Source of the DNA: Pseudomonas sp. MM223
GTDB lineage: Bacteria > Pseudomonadota > Gammaproteobacteria > Pseudomonadales > Pseudomonadaceae
NCBI GenBank assembly: GCA_947090765.1
Contig: OX352322.1
Span: forward strand, 4,075,501-4,139,500
Length of the DNA: 64,000 nt
Direction: 5' to 3'
This document shows, piece after piece, positions 45,351-54,464 of this stretch. Position 1 is the stretch's first letter. Each line of letters opens with the position of its first letter. Below the pieces are notes generated by a model. The model did no database searches, was not told the DNA's origin, and was given only the letters and a program-made list of their open reading frames with translations. A program made the position numbers and the translations under genes.

Positions 45351-46424
45351 ATGAACAATCCCTGGCGTCATGCCCTCGCCCTGCTGGGCGGCCTGTTCCT
45401 CAGCCTGGCTGCGCTGGCAGCCGAGCCACCGGCGGCGGTGCGCATCGCCATCGTCGCCTTCACCCAGGGCGGTGCGCCGGTGTTCGGCGGCATCCCCGGG
45501 CGGGTGATCGAAGAAGGCTGGCTGGAACAGCAACTGGCCGCCCGTGGTGTGAAATTGCAATGGACCGCCCTGCCCCACGCCGGCGCCGGGCCACAGATCA
45601 ACGAAGGCTTCAGCAACGACAGCCTGGACTTTGCCGTACGCGGCGACCTGCCTTCGGTCATCGCCGGGGCCGGCCAGGTGCCGGGCAAGCTGGTGGTACC
45701 GGGTGGCAGCGGCAACAACATCTACCTGGTGGTGCCGAGCGATTCAACGGTGCGCAGCATCCAGGACCTCAAGGGCAAGCGCCTGGCCTTGCACCGCGGC
45801 CGCCCGTGGGAGTTCGCCTTCAGTAACTTTCTGCAAAGCCAGGGCCTGGCACTCAGCGACTTCAAGATCGCCAACCTCAATCCGCAAGTGGGCGCCGCTG
45901 CGGTGTCCGCCGGCAAGGTCGATGCTGCCGTACTGCTCAACGAGGCCTATGCCCTTGAAGACAAAGGTGTGGCGCGCATCCTCTGGTCGACCAAGCAAGG
46001 CGCCAACGACTGGCGACTGGTCTCGGACCTGTGGGGCACCGACCGCTTCGTGCAGCAGCACGCCGACCTGACGCAACTGGTGGCCACTGCCTGGGTGCGT
46101 GCGGCCTGGTGGATTTCCCAGGAGCAGAATCGCGATGGCTACTACGCGCTGTCATCACGCGCCGGTGTCAGCGAAAGCGTGCTGCGCCGTGACGACCAAA
46201 ACGACCCAGTCGCGTGGAAAGCACGCTGGGCACCGAAAAGCGATGCCCAGCTCAAGGCCCACTACGACGCACTGGGCCAGTACGCCCTGGCCAACCGGCT
46301 GATCCGCACGCCCTACGACATTACCGGCGACCTGGCCACGGGCTTTACCCGCCAGGCGCTGATAGACCTGCAACTGACCCACTACTGGCCGTCCCTCGAC
46401 GCCCAGATCAGCCAACAACCTTGA
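45351..46424 (+). CDS. SsuA-like sulfonate/organosulfur ABC binding protein
   Basis: 357 residues with a signal peptide (MNNPWRHALALLGGLFLSLA, cleavage about LAALA). The NMT1/SsuA-type fold is recognisable: RIAIVAFTQGG, FAVRGDLPSVIAG, LVVPSDSTVRSIQDLKGKRLALHRGRPWEF and AGKVDAAVLLNEAYALEDKG. It would bind an organosulfur compound in the periplasm. No SsuB/SsuC pair lies beside it; the only ABC transporter in the window is of dipeptide type. First gene of a probable operon 45351-50414, behind the sigma-54 promoter at 45303. Confidence 0.82.
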   Translation: MNNPWRHALALLGGLFLSLAALAAEPPAAVRIAIVAFTQGGAPVFGGIPGRVIEEGWLEQQLAARGVKLQWTALPHAGAGPQINEGFSNDSLDFAVRGDLPSVIAGAGQVPGKLVVPGGSGNNIYLVVPSDSTVRSIQDLKGKRLALHRGRPWEFAFSNFLQSQGLALSDFKIANLNPQVGAAAVSAGKVDAAVLLNEAYALEDKGVARILWSTKQGANDWRLVSDLWGTDRFVQQHADLTQLVATAWVRAAWWISQEQNRDGYYALSSRAGVSESVLRRDDQNDPVAWKARWAPKSDAQLKAHYDALGQYALANRLIRTPYDITGDLATGFTRQALIDLQLTHYWPSLDAQISQQP

Positions 46425-46435
46425 GAGCCTTACCC

Positions 46436-47659
46436 ATGAAACTGCCTGCTTCGCTCGTCTTCGGCCTCAGCGCCCTGGCCCTGTCCATCGGTGCAATGGC
46501 CGCCGAAACCTACGCGCCCAAACCCGACCCGCAACAGGGCGATGGCCGTGTGTCGGCCTTCTACACCTGGAGCAAGGCCATCCCCGCCACGCCCGGCAAA
46601 CTGCTGCGCAGCGAACCGCTGGACCAGGCACTCAGCCTGCCCAACGCGGCCAGCGCGCAACGCATTCTCTACACCTCCCTGGATGGCATCGACGGCAAGA
46701 CACCGATCGTGGTGTCCGGCGCACTGTTCATCCCCAAAGGCAAGGCGCCAGCAGGCGGCTGGCCGGTCGCCAGCTGGGGCCATGGCACGGTGGGCGTGGC
46801 AGATATCTGCGCACCCTCCTGGGCTGGCCGCAGCTACCGCGACGTGCAGTACCTCAACCGCTGGCTTGAGGAGGGCTACGCCATCGTCGCCACCGACTAC
46901 CAGGGCCTCGGTGTGCCAGGCGGCCACCCGCTGCTGAACAACCGCATGGCTGCCTACGGCATCCTCGATGCGGCCAAGGCGGTAGTCGCCGGCGTGCCGG
47001 GGCTGGCCGACAAGGTGCTGATCATTGGCCAGTCGCAAGGCGGCGCCGGTGCCTTTGCCGCCGGGGCCTATGCGGCCACCTATGCGCCCAAGCTGGGCGT
47101 CAAGGGCAGCATCGGCACGGGGGTGATCTACACCGTGGGTTCGAAGAATGTCGGCGAACAGGACCCGGACAAGGTCGACCCGGCCCTGGCCTATGGCTTC
47201 TACACCCTGCTGGCTGCGCAACAGTACGACCCGAGCATCGACCCGCGCGACTTCTACACCGAAAAGGCCCTGCCACTGTTCGAACAAGCGCGCACCAGCT
47301 GCCTGTCGGCATTGGTCAGCGACGTGGTCGGCACCGGCCTGACCCCGGCCAACGCCAAGAAAGACTACCAGGGCGACCAGCTCAAGCCATGGCTGGCGCA
47401 GGTGTCGTACCCCACCCTGAAACTCGCCCAACCGATCTTCATCGGCACCGGCGCCGAAGACAAGACCCCCGCCGCCGCCACCCAGGTGGCGCTGATGCAG
47501 GATGCCTGCAAGGCCGGCTCGGTGGTGCAGGGCCACCTGTACAAGGGGCTGGGCCACAGCGAAACGGTGAACGCCTCGCTGAAGGACTCGATCCCCTTCG
47601 CCCGCCAGGTCATCAGCGGCCAGCCGGTCACCCCCAATTGCAGCCCAAGCGTCCAGTAA
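46436..47659 (+). CDS. Secreted alpha/beta hydrolase (secretory lipase-like)
   Basis: 407 residues from the ATG at 46436, with a signal peptide ending about GAMAA. The alpha/beta hydrolase fold shows the oxyanion region PVASWGHGTVG, the nucleophile elbow GQSQGG, the Asp in IFIGTGAEDKTPA and the His in KGLGHSET. It resembles the LIP secretory lipase family. It begins 11 bases after the binding-protein gene, so it should be expressed under sulfur limitation. It might cleave esters, including sulfur-containing ones, before uptake; that role is inference from context. Confidence 0.82.
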   Translation: MKLPASLVFGLSALALSIGAMAAETYAPKPDPQQGDGRVSAFYTWSKAIPATPGKLLRSEPLDQALSLPNAASAQRILYTSLDGIDGKTPIVVSGALFIPKGKAPAGGWPVASWGHGTVGVADICAPSWAGRSYRDVQYLNRWLEEGYAIVATDYQGLGVPGGHPLLNNRMAAYGILDAAKAVVAGVPGLADKVLIIGQSQGGAGAFAAGAYAATYAPKLGVKGSIGTGVIYTVGSKNVGEQDPDKVDPALAYGFYTLLAAQQYDPSIDPRDFYTEKALPLFEQARTSCLSALVSDVVGTGLTPANAKKDYQGDQLKPWLAQVSYPTLKLAQPIFIGTGAEDKTPAAATQVALMQDACKAGSVVQGHLYKGLGHSETVNASLKDSIPFARQVISGQPVTPNCSPSVQ

Positions 47660-47671
47660 GGAGGCCAGCCC

Positions 47672-48871
47672 ATGAGCATCGAATTCTTCACCCGCCTGCC
47701 CCTGCATGGCGAAACCCAGTTCCTCCCCGGCGACCCGCGCAACCGCGGCGACTGGCATGCGGGCGGGCCCAGCACCGGTGCGGTGTCGGGGTTTGCCGTG
47801 GGTGATCACTTCACCTACATCGACTACCTCGGTCAAATCGCCCGCGCCGCTGAAATCAACGGCTTTGGCGGCGCATTGATGGTCAACGCCCCCACCGGCG
47901 AAGAGCCCTGGACAGTGTGCTCGCTGCTGGCCCGGGAAACCCGCACGCTGAAATTCGTCACCGCGTTCCAGCCCTACCACTACACCCCGTGGGTGGCCGT
48001 GCAGCAGGCCGCAACCTACCAGCGCGCCACCGGCAACCGCTTGGTGTGGAACATCATCAACGGCGGCTCGGATGCCATCCAGCGCCAGGTCGGCGACTTC
48101 GAAGACCATGACCAACGCTACGCCCGTGCCACCGAATTCATGGACGTGGTGCGCGGCTATTGGCGCAACGAGCAGTTCCACTACGAAGGCACCTACTACC
48201 GCGCCGAAGGCGGTGGCCTGCGCGGCCCGCTGAAAAAGGCCGAACTGCCGCTGATCTGCACCGCGGGCTCGTCGGTGGCAGCGCGCGAGTTCGCCGCCAA
48301 GCATGCCGACTTCTACCTGATGCGTGCCGAGCACCCGGACGAGATTGCCGCGCTGATCGCCGACATCCGCGCCCGGGCGCTGAAGTGGGGCCGCACCGAC
48401 ATCCGCTTTGGCCTGTCCATCGACGTGATCGCCCGCGAGACCGAAGAAGCCGCGCTGGCCGAGGCCAAGCGCTTCTTCGACGAGGGCGTTGCCAAAGGCA
48501 CGGTCAAGGCCCGCGCCGCCCACGCCGGCCTGCGCACGGCGCGCAAGCTGAGCTACGAGCACGGCTACAGCGACCAGGGCGAGCAGCAGGCGTTCGACGA
48601 CTTCTTCATCCACCCCAATGTGTGGACCGGTTTCGGCTACATCGGCATCCCGCCTGGATGCGCGCTGGTGGGCAGCTACGCCAATGTGGTGGCGCGTATC
48701 CGCGAGTACCACGGCATCGGTGTCGACCTGTTCTTCCTCGCCGGCTACCCACACCTGGAGGAGGCCTACCGCATCGGCGAGCACATCCTGCCGCACTTCC
48801 GTGCGCAGCGCGCAGCCCTTGCCCGCCCGGCAGCCGAACCCGTGCAACTGCACGCCAGCAACGGAGCCTGA
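47672..48871 (+). CDS. FMNH2-dependent alkanesulfonate-type monooxygenase (SsuD-like)
   Basis: 399 residues of the bacterial luciferase-like monooxygenase family, close to SsuD by N-terminus (MSIEFFTRLPLHGETQFL) and by NRLVWNIINGGSDAIQRQVGD and AAREFAAKHADFYLM. SsuD breaks the C-S bond of alkanesulfonates to release sulfite and an aldehyde using reduced FMN and oxygen. It begins 12 bases after the hydrolase gene. No FMN reductase (SsuE/MsuE) gene is seen in this window, so reduced flavin must come from elsewhere. Confidence 0.88.
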   Translation: MSIEFFTRLPLHGETQFLPGDPRNRGDWHAGGPSTGAVSGFAVGDHFTYIDYLGQIARAAEINGFGGALMVNAPTGEEPWTVCSLLARETRTLKFVTAFQPYHYTPWVAVQQAATYQRATGNRLVWNIINGGSDAIQRQVGDFEDHDQRYARATEFMDVVRGYWRNEQFHYEGTYYRAEGGGLRGPLKKAELPLICTAGSSVAAREFAAKHADFYLMRAEHPDEIAALIADIRARALKWGRTDIRFGLSIDVIARETEEAALAEAKRFFDEGVAKGTVKARAAHAGLRTARKLSYEHGYSDQGEQQAFDDFFIHPNVWTGFGYIGIPPGCALVGSYANVVARIREYHGIGVDLFFLAGYPHLEEAYRIGEHILPHFRAQRAALARPAAEPVQLHASNGA

Positions 48872-48875
48872 CGCC

Positions 48876-50414
48876 ATGGCCAGGGACGGTTACCCACTGA
48901 GTCGACGCGGCTTTCTTGGCCACGCCGGCCTGCTGGCCGGCTGCGGCCCCGCCGACAGCCCCACCCATGCCGCAGCCGACCAGCCGCGCCATGGCGGGCG
49001 CCTGCGCCTGGGCATCATCGACGGCAACCAGAGCGGCAACCTCGACGCCCACAAGCCCATCGGCAGCGGCATCGTGCGTGGCTTTGCCCTGTACAGCAAG
49101 CTGTGGGAGTGGGACGAGCAGATGCAGCCGCGCCTGGCCCTGGCCGAGTTCGCCGAGCCCAATGCCGATGCCAGCGGCTGGACCTTGCGGCTGAAGCCGG
49201 GGCTGGAATTCCACCACGGCAAGACCATCGACGCCGATGACCTGATCTTCTCCATCCGCCGCCTCACCGACCCACAACTGGCCTCGCCCTACGCGGCGCT
49301 GCTGCACTGGGTGGACCGCGACAACCTGGTCAAGCTGGACGACCGTACCGTGCGCCTGGCCTTTCGCGAAGGCCGCAGCTACCTGCCGCTGCCGGAAACC
49401 TGGGTCAACTTCGGCGGTATCGTGCCGGTGGACTACCACCCGGTCACCAACCCGGTCGGTGCCGGGCCGTACAAACTGAAAAGCTTCACCCCGGGCCAGC
49501 GCTCGTTGTTCACCCGCTTCGACAACTACTACAAACCCGGCAAGCCCTACGCCGATGAGCTGGAGATCATCGACTTCAAGGACCAGACCGGCCGCCTGGC
49601 GGCGTTGCGTGCCGGGCAGATCGACATGGCCAACGTCATGTCCACCGAACATTTGCAGGTGTTGCAGGCCGACCCACGGCTGCGGCTGCTGAAGTCGGTG
49701 AGCGGCAACTGGCTGTCGTTCGACATGAACACCGCCAAGGCACCGTTCGACGACCCGCGGGTGCGTGAAGCATTCCGCCTGCTGGCCGATCGCGAAGAAC
49801 TGGTGCGCCGTGCACTGAATGGCCAGGGCCGGGTGGCCAACGACCTGTATGCACCGTTCGACCCCACCTTCGACCACAGCATAGGCCCACGCCCCTATGA
49901 CCCGCAGCGCGCCGCGCAGTTGCTACGCGAAGCCGGCCATGAACAGTTGCAGGTGGAACTGGTGACCACGCCAGGGCCGGGGCTGGCTTCGGCCCTGGTG
50001 TTGGCCGAACAGGCCCGGCGCATCGGCGTAACCGTCAACGTGCGCCAGGTCGACCTGGCCACCTTCCAGGGCCCGCAGCGCGATGACTGGACCTTGAGTA
50101 CCGGTGGCAGCATCGGTGCGCCGTTCCTGGCCAGTGCCATCCACACCGACGCGCCGTTCGCGGTGGCCAACAAGACCCACTTCCACGACCGCGAATTCAG
50201 CGAGGCCTTTCTCGCTGCCATGGCCCAACCGGACCTGGAGCAACGCAAGGCACTGGTGCACCGTGCGCAACGCATTCAGTACGAGCGCGGCGGCATGCTG
50301 ATCTGGGGCTTTGCCGACCTGCTCGACAGCGTCAGCACCCGCGTGGGTGGCGCGCAGGCGGAGCAGTCGCTGTTCAGTACCTGGCGGTTCGAGAGCCTGT
50401 GGCTCAGAAGCTGA
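48876..50414 (+). CDS. Tat-type lipoprotein, dipeptide-family ABC binding protein
   Basis: 512 residues from the ATG at 48876. The N-terminus has a twin-arginine motif (LSRRGFLG) and a lipobox (LLAGC), so it is probably exported folded and lipid-anchored. SBP_bac_5 domain: PRLALAEFAEPNADASGWTL, FHHGKTIDADDLIFSIRRLTDPQL, NPVGAGPYKLK. It is a paralog of the product of the gene at 58144 and probably feeds the same permease pair (56255-58151). Four bases after the monooxygenase gene; last gene of the 45351 operon before a REP pair. Confidence 0.88.
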   Translation: MARDGYPLSRRGFLGHAGLLAGCGPADSPTHAAADQPRHGGRLRLGIIDGNQSGNLDAHKPIGSGIVRGFALYSKLWEWDEQMQPRLALAEFAEPNADASGWTLRLKPGLEFHHGKTIDADDLIFSIRRLTDPQLASPYAALLHWVDRDNLVKLDDRTVRLAFREGRSYLPLPETWVNFGGIVPVDYHPVTNPVGAGPYKLKSFTPGQRSLFTRFDNYYKPGKPYADELEIIDFKDQTGRLAALRAGQIDMANVMSTEHLQVLQADPRLRLLKSVSGNWLSFDMNTAKAPFDDPRVREAFRLLADREELVRRALNGQGRVANDLYAPFDPTFDHSIGPRPYDPQRAAQLLREAGHEQLQVELVTTPGPGLASALVLAEQARRIGVTVNVRQVDLATFQGPQRDDWTLSTGGSIGAPFLASAIHTDAPFAVANKTHFHDREFSEAFLAAMAQPDLEQRKALVHRAQRIQYERGGMLIWGFADLLDSVSTRVGGAQAEQSLFSTWRFESLWLRS

Positions 50415-50431
50415 CCAACAAGCCTTTTATT

Positions 50432-50543
50432 GCCTGTACTGGCCCTATCGCCGGCAAGCCAGCTCCCACAGGGTCATCCACAGGCTTGGGCATCGCGAGG
50501 TCACTGTGGTAGCTGGCTTGCCGGCGATAGGGCCAGTACAGGC
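50432..50543. repeat. Paired inverted REP element, family B
   Basis: Two 40-base arms (50432-50471 and 50504-50543) with a single mismatch (GTGGTAGC against the complement of GCTCCCAC). It lies between the binding-protein gene and the TonB receptor gene on the same strand and may lower read-through into the receptor. Confidence 0.88.
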
Positions 50544-50622
50544 AGCACAAGTACCAATCCAACCGCAGGCGCGGCTGCGCCCTCGTTTCTCCCACATTCC
50601 TACTCTTGAACGAGGCCAGCCA

Positions 50623-53199
50623 ATGCCCCGCGTGACCTTGCTGCACCCCAAATTCCAGCCCAGCGCCCTGGCGCTGGCCATTCTGGCCGGTAGCCTACCG
50701 CCGGCCCACGCCGAAGACACGCAGCTGCAAACCGTCACCGTGCAGGCCGAACAGGCCGATGACGACGCCCTGCCCACCCGCCCACCCGCATCGATCTACG
50801 GCGGCCTGGAAGCCAAGGTGCTGGACACCCCACGTTCGGTCACCCAGATCAATGCCGAGCAGCTGGCCAACGACCCGATCCGCAGTTCCGACGACCTGGT
50901 CAAATACGCCCCCGGCATCACCCGCGGCGGTGGCCAGAACGCCGGTATCGCCCCGCAAATGCGCGGGCAGAATACCGAGGTGTTCCAGGACGGCCAACGC
51001 GCCTACGGCGTGCGCCACCCGGCCAACTTCAACGCTTACGAAGGCGCCGACATCGTCGCCGGGCCATCGTCGGTCACCTACGGCTCGGTCAGCGGCAGTG
51101 GCGGCTACGTCAACTACCTGAGCAAAAAACCCGACTTCAACCGCTTCCGTACCAAGTTCAGCGGCGAAATCGGTAGCTGGATCCCCGATGGCGAATCACG
51201 CGACGCCACCAAGTTCAGCATCGACAACACCGGCCCGCTTACCGACAACCTGGCTTACCGCGTAAGCATCACCCGCCAGCGCCAGGAAGACTTCTACGAC
51301 AACGTCGAGAACAACTTCGACGCCTTCTACGGCGCCCTCGCCTGGCGCAACGACAACCTGCGGGTGGACTGGAACGCTGCCTATGACGACTACTACGACT
51401 ACAACATCACCCACGGCTGGAACCGCGCCACCCAGGACCTGGTCGACCATGTCAAGTACTCCGCCGGCCGCGCCACACCAATCATCCAGAACGGCAATAC
51501 CCTGTGGTCGCCAGTGCTGTCCTCGGGCGCTGCCGATGCCCAGGTGCTGGGCTGGGTGCAGCGCCAGCGCAATGCCCAGGGCCAGTACCAGGTGGTCAAC
51601 GGCAGCTTCCAGGGCGCGTCGCCCAACACCCAGGCCAACCCCGGCAGCCTGCGTGGCTGGGTCTATGACCCGTCGCTGGCGGGCAACGGCCTGACCTCGC
51701 TGTCGTCACAAACCGGCCAACGCGCGCAGGACGAGAACCGCTCGCGGCGCTTTACCACGCAGCTGCGGGTCGAAGGCGACCTGACCCCGTCGATCACCCT
51801 GGCCAACAGCACCTTCTACCAGCACTCCACCGACACCACGGATGCCGTCGGGGCATTCCAGGTGCAGGGCAAGGACGACATCTTCGACAACCGCTTCGAG
51901 TTCCGCGCCCGTGGCCAGTGGCAGCTGGGCGACCTGACCCTGGTCGACGACAGCAACACCGGGCTGATCTACCGCCGCGAGCGCAACGAGTCGATCGCCG
52001 CCAACAACAGCTTCGGCAGCACCATCAACGCCTATGACCTGACCCTCGACCCCACCTTGAAAAACCCCGGCGACCTGCTCGGGCTAAGCGGCCGCAACCC
52101 CGCCGGTGGCAACGCTGCCTGGATCGGTCAACCCGGCGTGCCGCAATTTTCCAACTACTACGGCTGGCTCAACCTGCCCGCCATGTACCCGGCCGGGCAC
52201 GGCCTTTATGCCGAATCGGTGGCGCCCTACACCGCCGACAGCACCTGGACCACCAAAACCCTGTTCAGCCAGCACAACCTGCGCCTGGGCGAACGCGTGG
52301 GCCTGAACGTGGGCGCCAGCCGCAGCTGGATTGACGCGCGTATCGAAAACCCCTTCGTGCTGCCCGGCGGCAACCCGCGCAAGGACTCGGACAACTACCG
52401 GCTGTTCTCGGTACAGGTCAGCCCCTATTTCAAACCCACGGAAAACAGCACGCTGTACTACACCTTCGACCGCTCGCTGGCAGTGAATACCGGCTTCTTC
52501 ACCAACGGCCTGGGCTGGGGCAGCGGCACAGGGGCCAACCAGCTCAACCCGCTGGCCTTCGAGAGCCTGAGTGTGTTGCATGAGGTGGGCTTGAAAGTGG
52601 AAGCAGTGCCCGACCAGCTGTTCCTCACCCTGGCCGCCTACAAGCAGGCCCGCGACCAGTCGCCGGACAGCAACAACAACATCGCCCGGCTGATCGTCAA
52701 AGGCTGGGAAGCCACCCTGCGCTACCAGGACCAGCACTTGCGCGGCGGCCTCAACCTCAGCCGCATCAGCGCCTACAACGAGTTCACCAGCCAGGCCGGG
52801 TTCGCCTCGGCCGGTTTCATCCCCGACAACGGCACCGTGTTCGGCGACAACAACAGCCTCAACCAGCGCCCGTCCGGCAAGTTCGATGCCGTGCAGATCC
52901 CTGAATACAACGCCGGCGGGTATGTCGACTACCGCTTCGACTCTGGGTTTGGCGTCGAGCTTTCCGGCTGGTGGACCAGCAGCTGGTACCTGAACCTGAG
53001 CAAGACGGTGAAAGTGCCGGACGAATACAACCTCGACCTTGCCGTGTACTACCGCCAGCCGCAATGGGGCGTGACGGTGCGCATGCTCAACGTCACCGAC
53101 GAGCTGAATTTTGTCAGTGGCCTGGCCGGCTCTACCAATACCTTCCTGCAACCGATGCCGGGCCGCACGCTGCTGGCCCAGGTCGACTACCAGTTCTGA
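50623..53199 (+). CDS. TonB-dependent receptor (organosulfur-linked)
   Basis: 858 residues from the ATG at 50623. Signal peptide ends about PPAHA. The TonB box region (LQTVTVQAE) starts the mature protein directly, with no STN signalling domain, followed by plug (VLDTPRSVTQINAEQLAND; AYEGADIVAGPSSVTYGSVSG) and barrel ending in AQVDYQF. Unlike the two iron receptors it has no FecI/FecR genes and lies between sulfur monooxygenase genes, so its likely cargo is an organosulfur compound. It is followed after 27 bases by a monooxygenase gene. Receptors of this type (SftP-like) have been linked to sulfate esters; an iron role cannot be excluded. Confidence 0.88.
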   Translation: MPRVTLLHPKFQPSALALAILAGSLPPAHAEDTQLQTVTVQAEQADDDALPTRPPASIYGGLEAKVLDTPRSVTQINAEQLANDPIRSSDDLVKYAPGITRGGGQNAGIAPQMRGQNTEVFQDGQRAYGVRHPANFNAYEGADIVAGPSSVTYGSVSGSGGYVNYLSKKPDFNRFRTKFSGEIGSWIPDGESRDATKFSIDNTGPLTDNLAYRVSITRQRQEDFYDNVENNFDAFYGALAWRNDNLRVDWNAAYDDYYDYNITHGWNRATQDLVDHVKYSAGRATPIIQNGNTLWSPVLSSGAADAQVLGWVQRQRNAQGQYQVVNGSFQGASPNTQANPGSLRGWVYDPSLAGNGLTSLSSQTGQRAQDENRSRRFTTQLRVEGDLTPSITLANSTFYQHSTDTTDAVGAFQVQGKDDIFDNRFEFRARGQWQLGDLTLVDDSNTGLIYRRERNESIAANNSFGSTINAYDLTLDPTLKNPGDLLGLSGRNPAGGNAAWIGQPGVPQFSNYYGWLNLPAMYPAGHGLYAESVAPYTADSTWTTKTLFSQHNLRLGERVGLNVGASRSWIDARIENPFVLPGGNPRKDSDNYRLFSVQVSPYFKPTENSTLYYTFDRSLAVNTGFFTNGLGWGSGTGANQLNPLAFESLSVLHEVGLKVEAVPDQLFLTLAAYKQARDQSPDSNNNIARLIVKGWEATLRYQDQHLRGGLNLSRISAYNEFTSQAGFASAGFIPDNGTVFGDNNSLNQRPSGKFDAVQIPEYNAGGYVDYRFDSGFGVELSGWWTSSWYLNLSKTVKVPDEYNLDLAVYYRQPQWGVTVRMLNVTDELNFVSGLAGSTNTFLQPMPGRTLLAQVDYQF

Positions 53200-53226
53200 T
53201 CACCCTCAACCTGAAAGGCCTCAGCC

Positions 53227-54315
53227 ATGTCCATTGAATTTGTCGGCATGATCTTCCCCCGCCAGTGGTCCGAGACCCGTGGCGTACGCACGCCGGACTT
53301 CGACCTGCCCTTCATCCGTCACCACGCCCGCGCCCATGAGCATGCCGGGTTCGACCGGGTGCTGATCGCCAGCGGCCCTGGCAGCGCCGACAGCCTGCAG
53401 ATTGCTGCCTATGCTGCCGCGCACACCGAACGCCTTGGTTTCATGATTGCCCACCGCCCGGCACTGACCGCGCCGACCGTGGCAGCGCGGGCATTCGCCA
53501 CCCTCGACCACACCACCGGCGGCGGGCGCATCCGCCTGCATGCCATCACCGGCATCACCGCCGAGCCGCAAGAAGGGGACACGCTACTGGACAAGACCGA
53601 GCGCTACCGGCGTACCGACGAATACCTGGAGATTGTCCGTCGCACCTGGACCGCCGAAGCGCCGTTCGACTTCGAGGGCCGTTACTTCAACATCAAGGGT
53701 GCCTTCTCACCGGTGAAGCCGCTGCAGCAGCCGCATATCCCGATCTCCTTCGGAGGTTCGTCCGATATCGCCTACCAGATCGCCGTCAAGCATGCCGACC
53801 TGTATGCCCTGTGGGGTGAGCCGCTGAGCGGTGTGGCCGAGCAGATCGGCAAGCTCAAGGCTGCCGCGACCGCCGCAGGCGTGGCGGCGCCAAGGGTCAG
53901 TTTGTCGGTGCGGCTGATTTTGGGTGCCACCGAAGAACAGGCCTGGCAACGTGCCGAACAGATTCTCGCGCAGATCAAGGCCAACCCGCAGTTTGCGGCA
54001 GACAGCCCCTGGCAGAAGCGCATCAAGGGCACGGGTTCTGAACGCTTGCTTGCTGCTGCCGCCCGCGCCGACCGGCATGATCGGGCGTTGTGGATGCCGA
54101 CGGCGACTGCGGTGGGTGCCTATGGCGATACCACCGCGCTGGTGGGCACGCCAGAGACCGTGGCCCAGGCCTTGCTCGATTATGTCGACCTGGGGGTGAC
54201 CACCTTTCTCAACCGAGGCTATGACCCGCTGTATGACACGGTGGATTACGGGCGCTGGGTGATTCCGGCGGTGCGCGAGGAAGTACGGCGGCGGCAGGCG
54301 CGGTTTGTAGAGTAG
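53227..54315 (+). CDS. FMNH2-dependent monooxygenase, alkanesulfonate type (LLM family)
   Basis: 362 residues, starting MSIEFVGMIFPRQWSETRGV. Luciferase-like monooxygenase with ADSLQIAAYAAAHTERLGFMIAHRPALTAP, HTTGGGRIRLHAIT and FGGSSDIAYQIAVKHADLYALWGEP. This is closer to SsuD/SfnG enzymes than to the DszA/NtaA branch. It should use reduced FMN to release sulfite from a sulfonate or sulfone. It is co-transcribed with the TonB receptor (27 bases) and is followed by a REP pair that separates it from the converging ABC transporter operon. Confidence 0.88.
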   Translation: MSIEFVGMIFPRQWSETRGVRTPDFDLPFIRHHARAHEHAGFDRVLIASGPGSADSLQIAAYAAAHTERLGFMIAHRPALTAPTVAARAFATLDHTTGGGRIRLHAITGITAEPQEGDTLLDKTERYRRTDEYLEIVRRTWTAEAPFDFEGRYFNIKGAFSPVKPLQQPHIPISFGGSSDIAYQIAVKHADLYALWGEPLSGVAEQIGKLKAAATAAGVAAPRVSLSVRLILGATEEQAWQRAEQILAQIKANPQFAADSPWQKRIKGTGSERLLAAAARADRHDRALWMPTATAVGAYGDTTALVGTPETVAQALLDYVDLGVTTFLNRGYDPLYDTVDYGRWVIPAVREEVRRRQARFVE

Positions 54316-54333
54316 ATGCAAGTCAAGCGCTAT

Positions 54334-54451
54334 GGGGCTGCTGCGCAGCCCATCGCCGGCAAGCCAGGCTCCCACAGGACAGCGCAAACCTTAAACATTG
54401 CGCGTACCTGTGGGAGCCTGGCTCGCCGGCGATGGGTCGCAAAGCGGCCCC
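54334..54451. repeat. Paired inverted REP element, family B
   Basis: Arms at about 54334-54378 and 54407-54451 with a few mismatches at the outer ends; core CATCGCCGGCAAGCCAGGCT. It lies between the convergent monooxygenase and ABC ATPase genes. Confidence 0.88.
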
Positions 54452-54464
54452 GATAACTGTCGCG

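Noticed and set aside
46430..48877. 815-codon frame on the minus strand
   Set aside because: Antisense shadow across the lipase and SsuD-like genes, low-complexity Gly/Val/Ala translation with no motif.
50500..50530. Sigma-54-like sequence TGGTAGCTGGCTTGCC upstream of the TonB receptor gene
   Set aside because: It lies in a REP arm. Every family B copy has the same GG-N10-GC spacing by chance (TGGGAGCTGGCTTGCC), so it is not evidence of a promoter.
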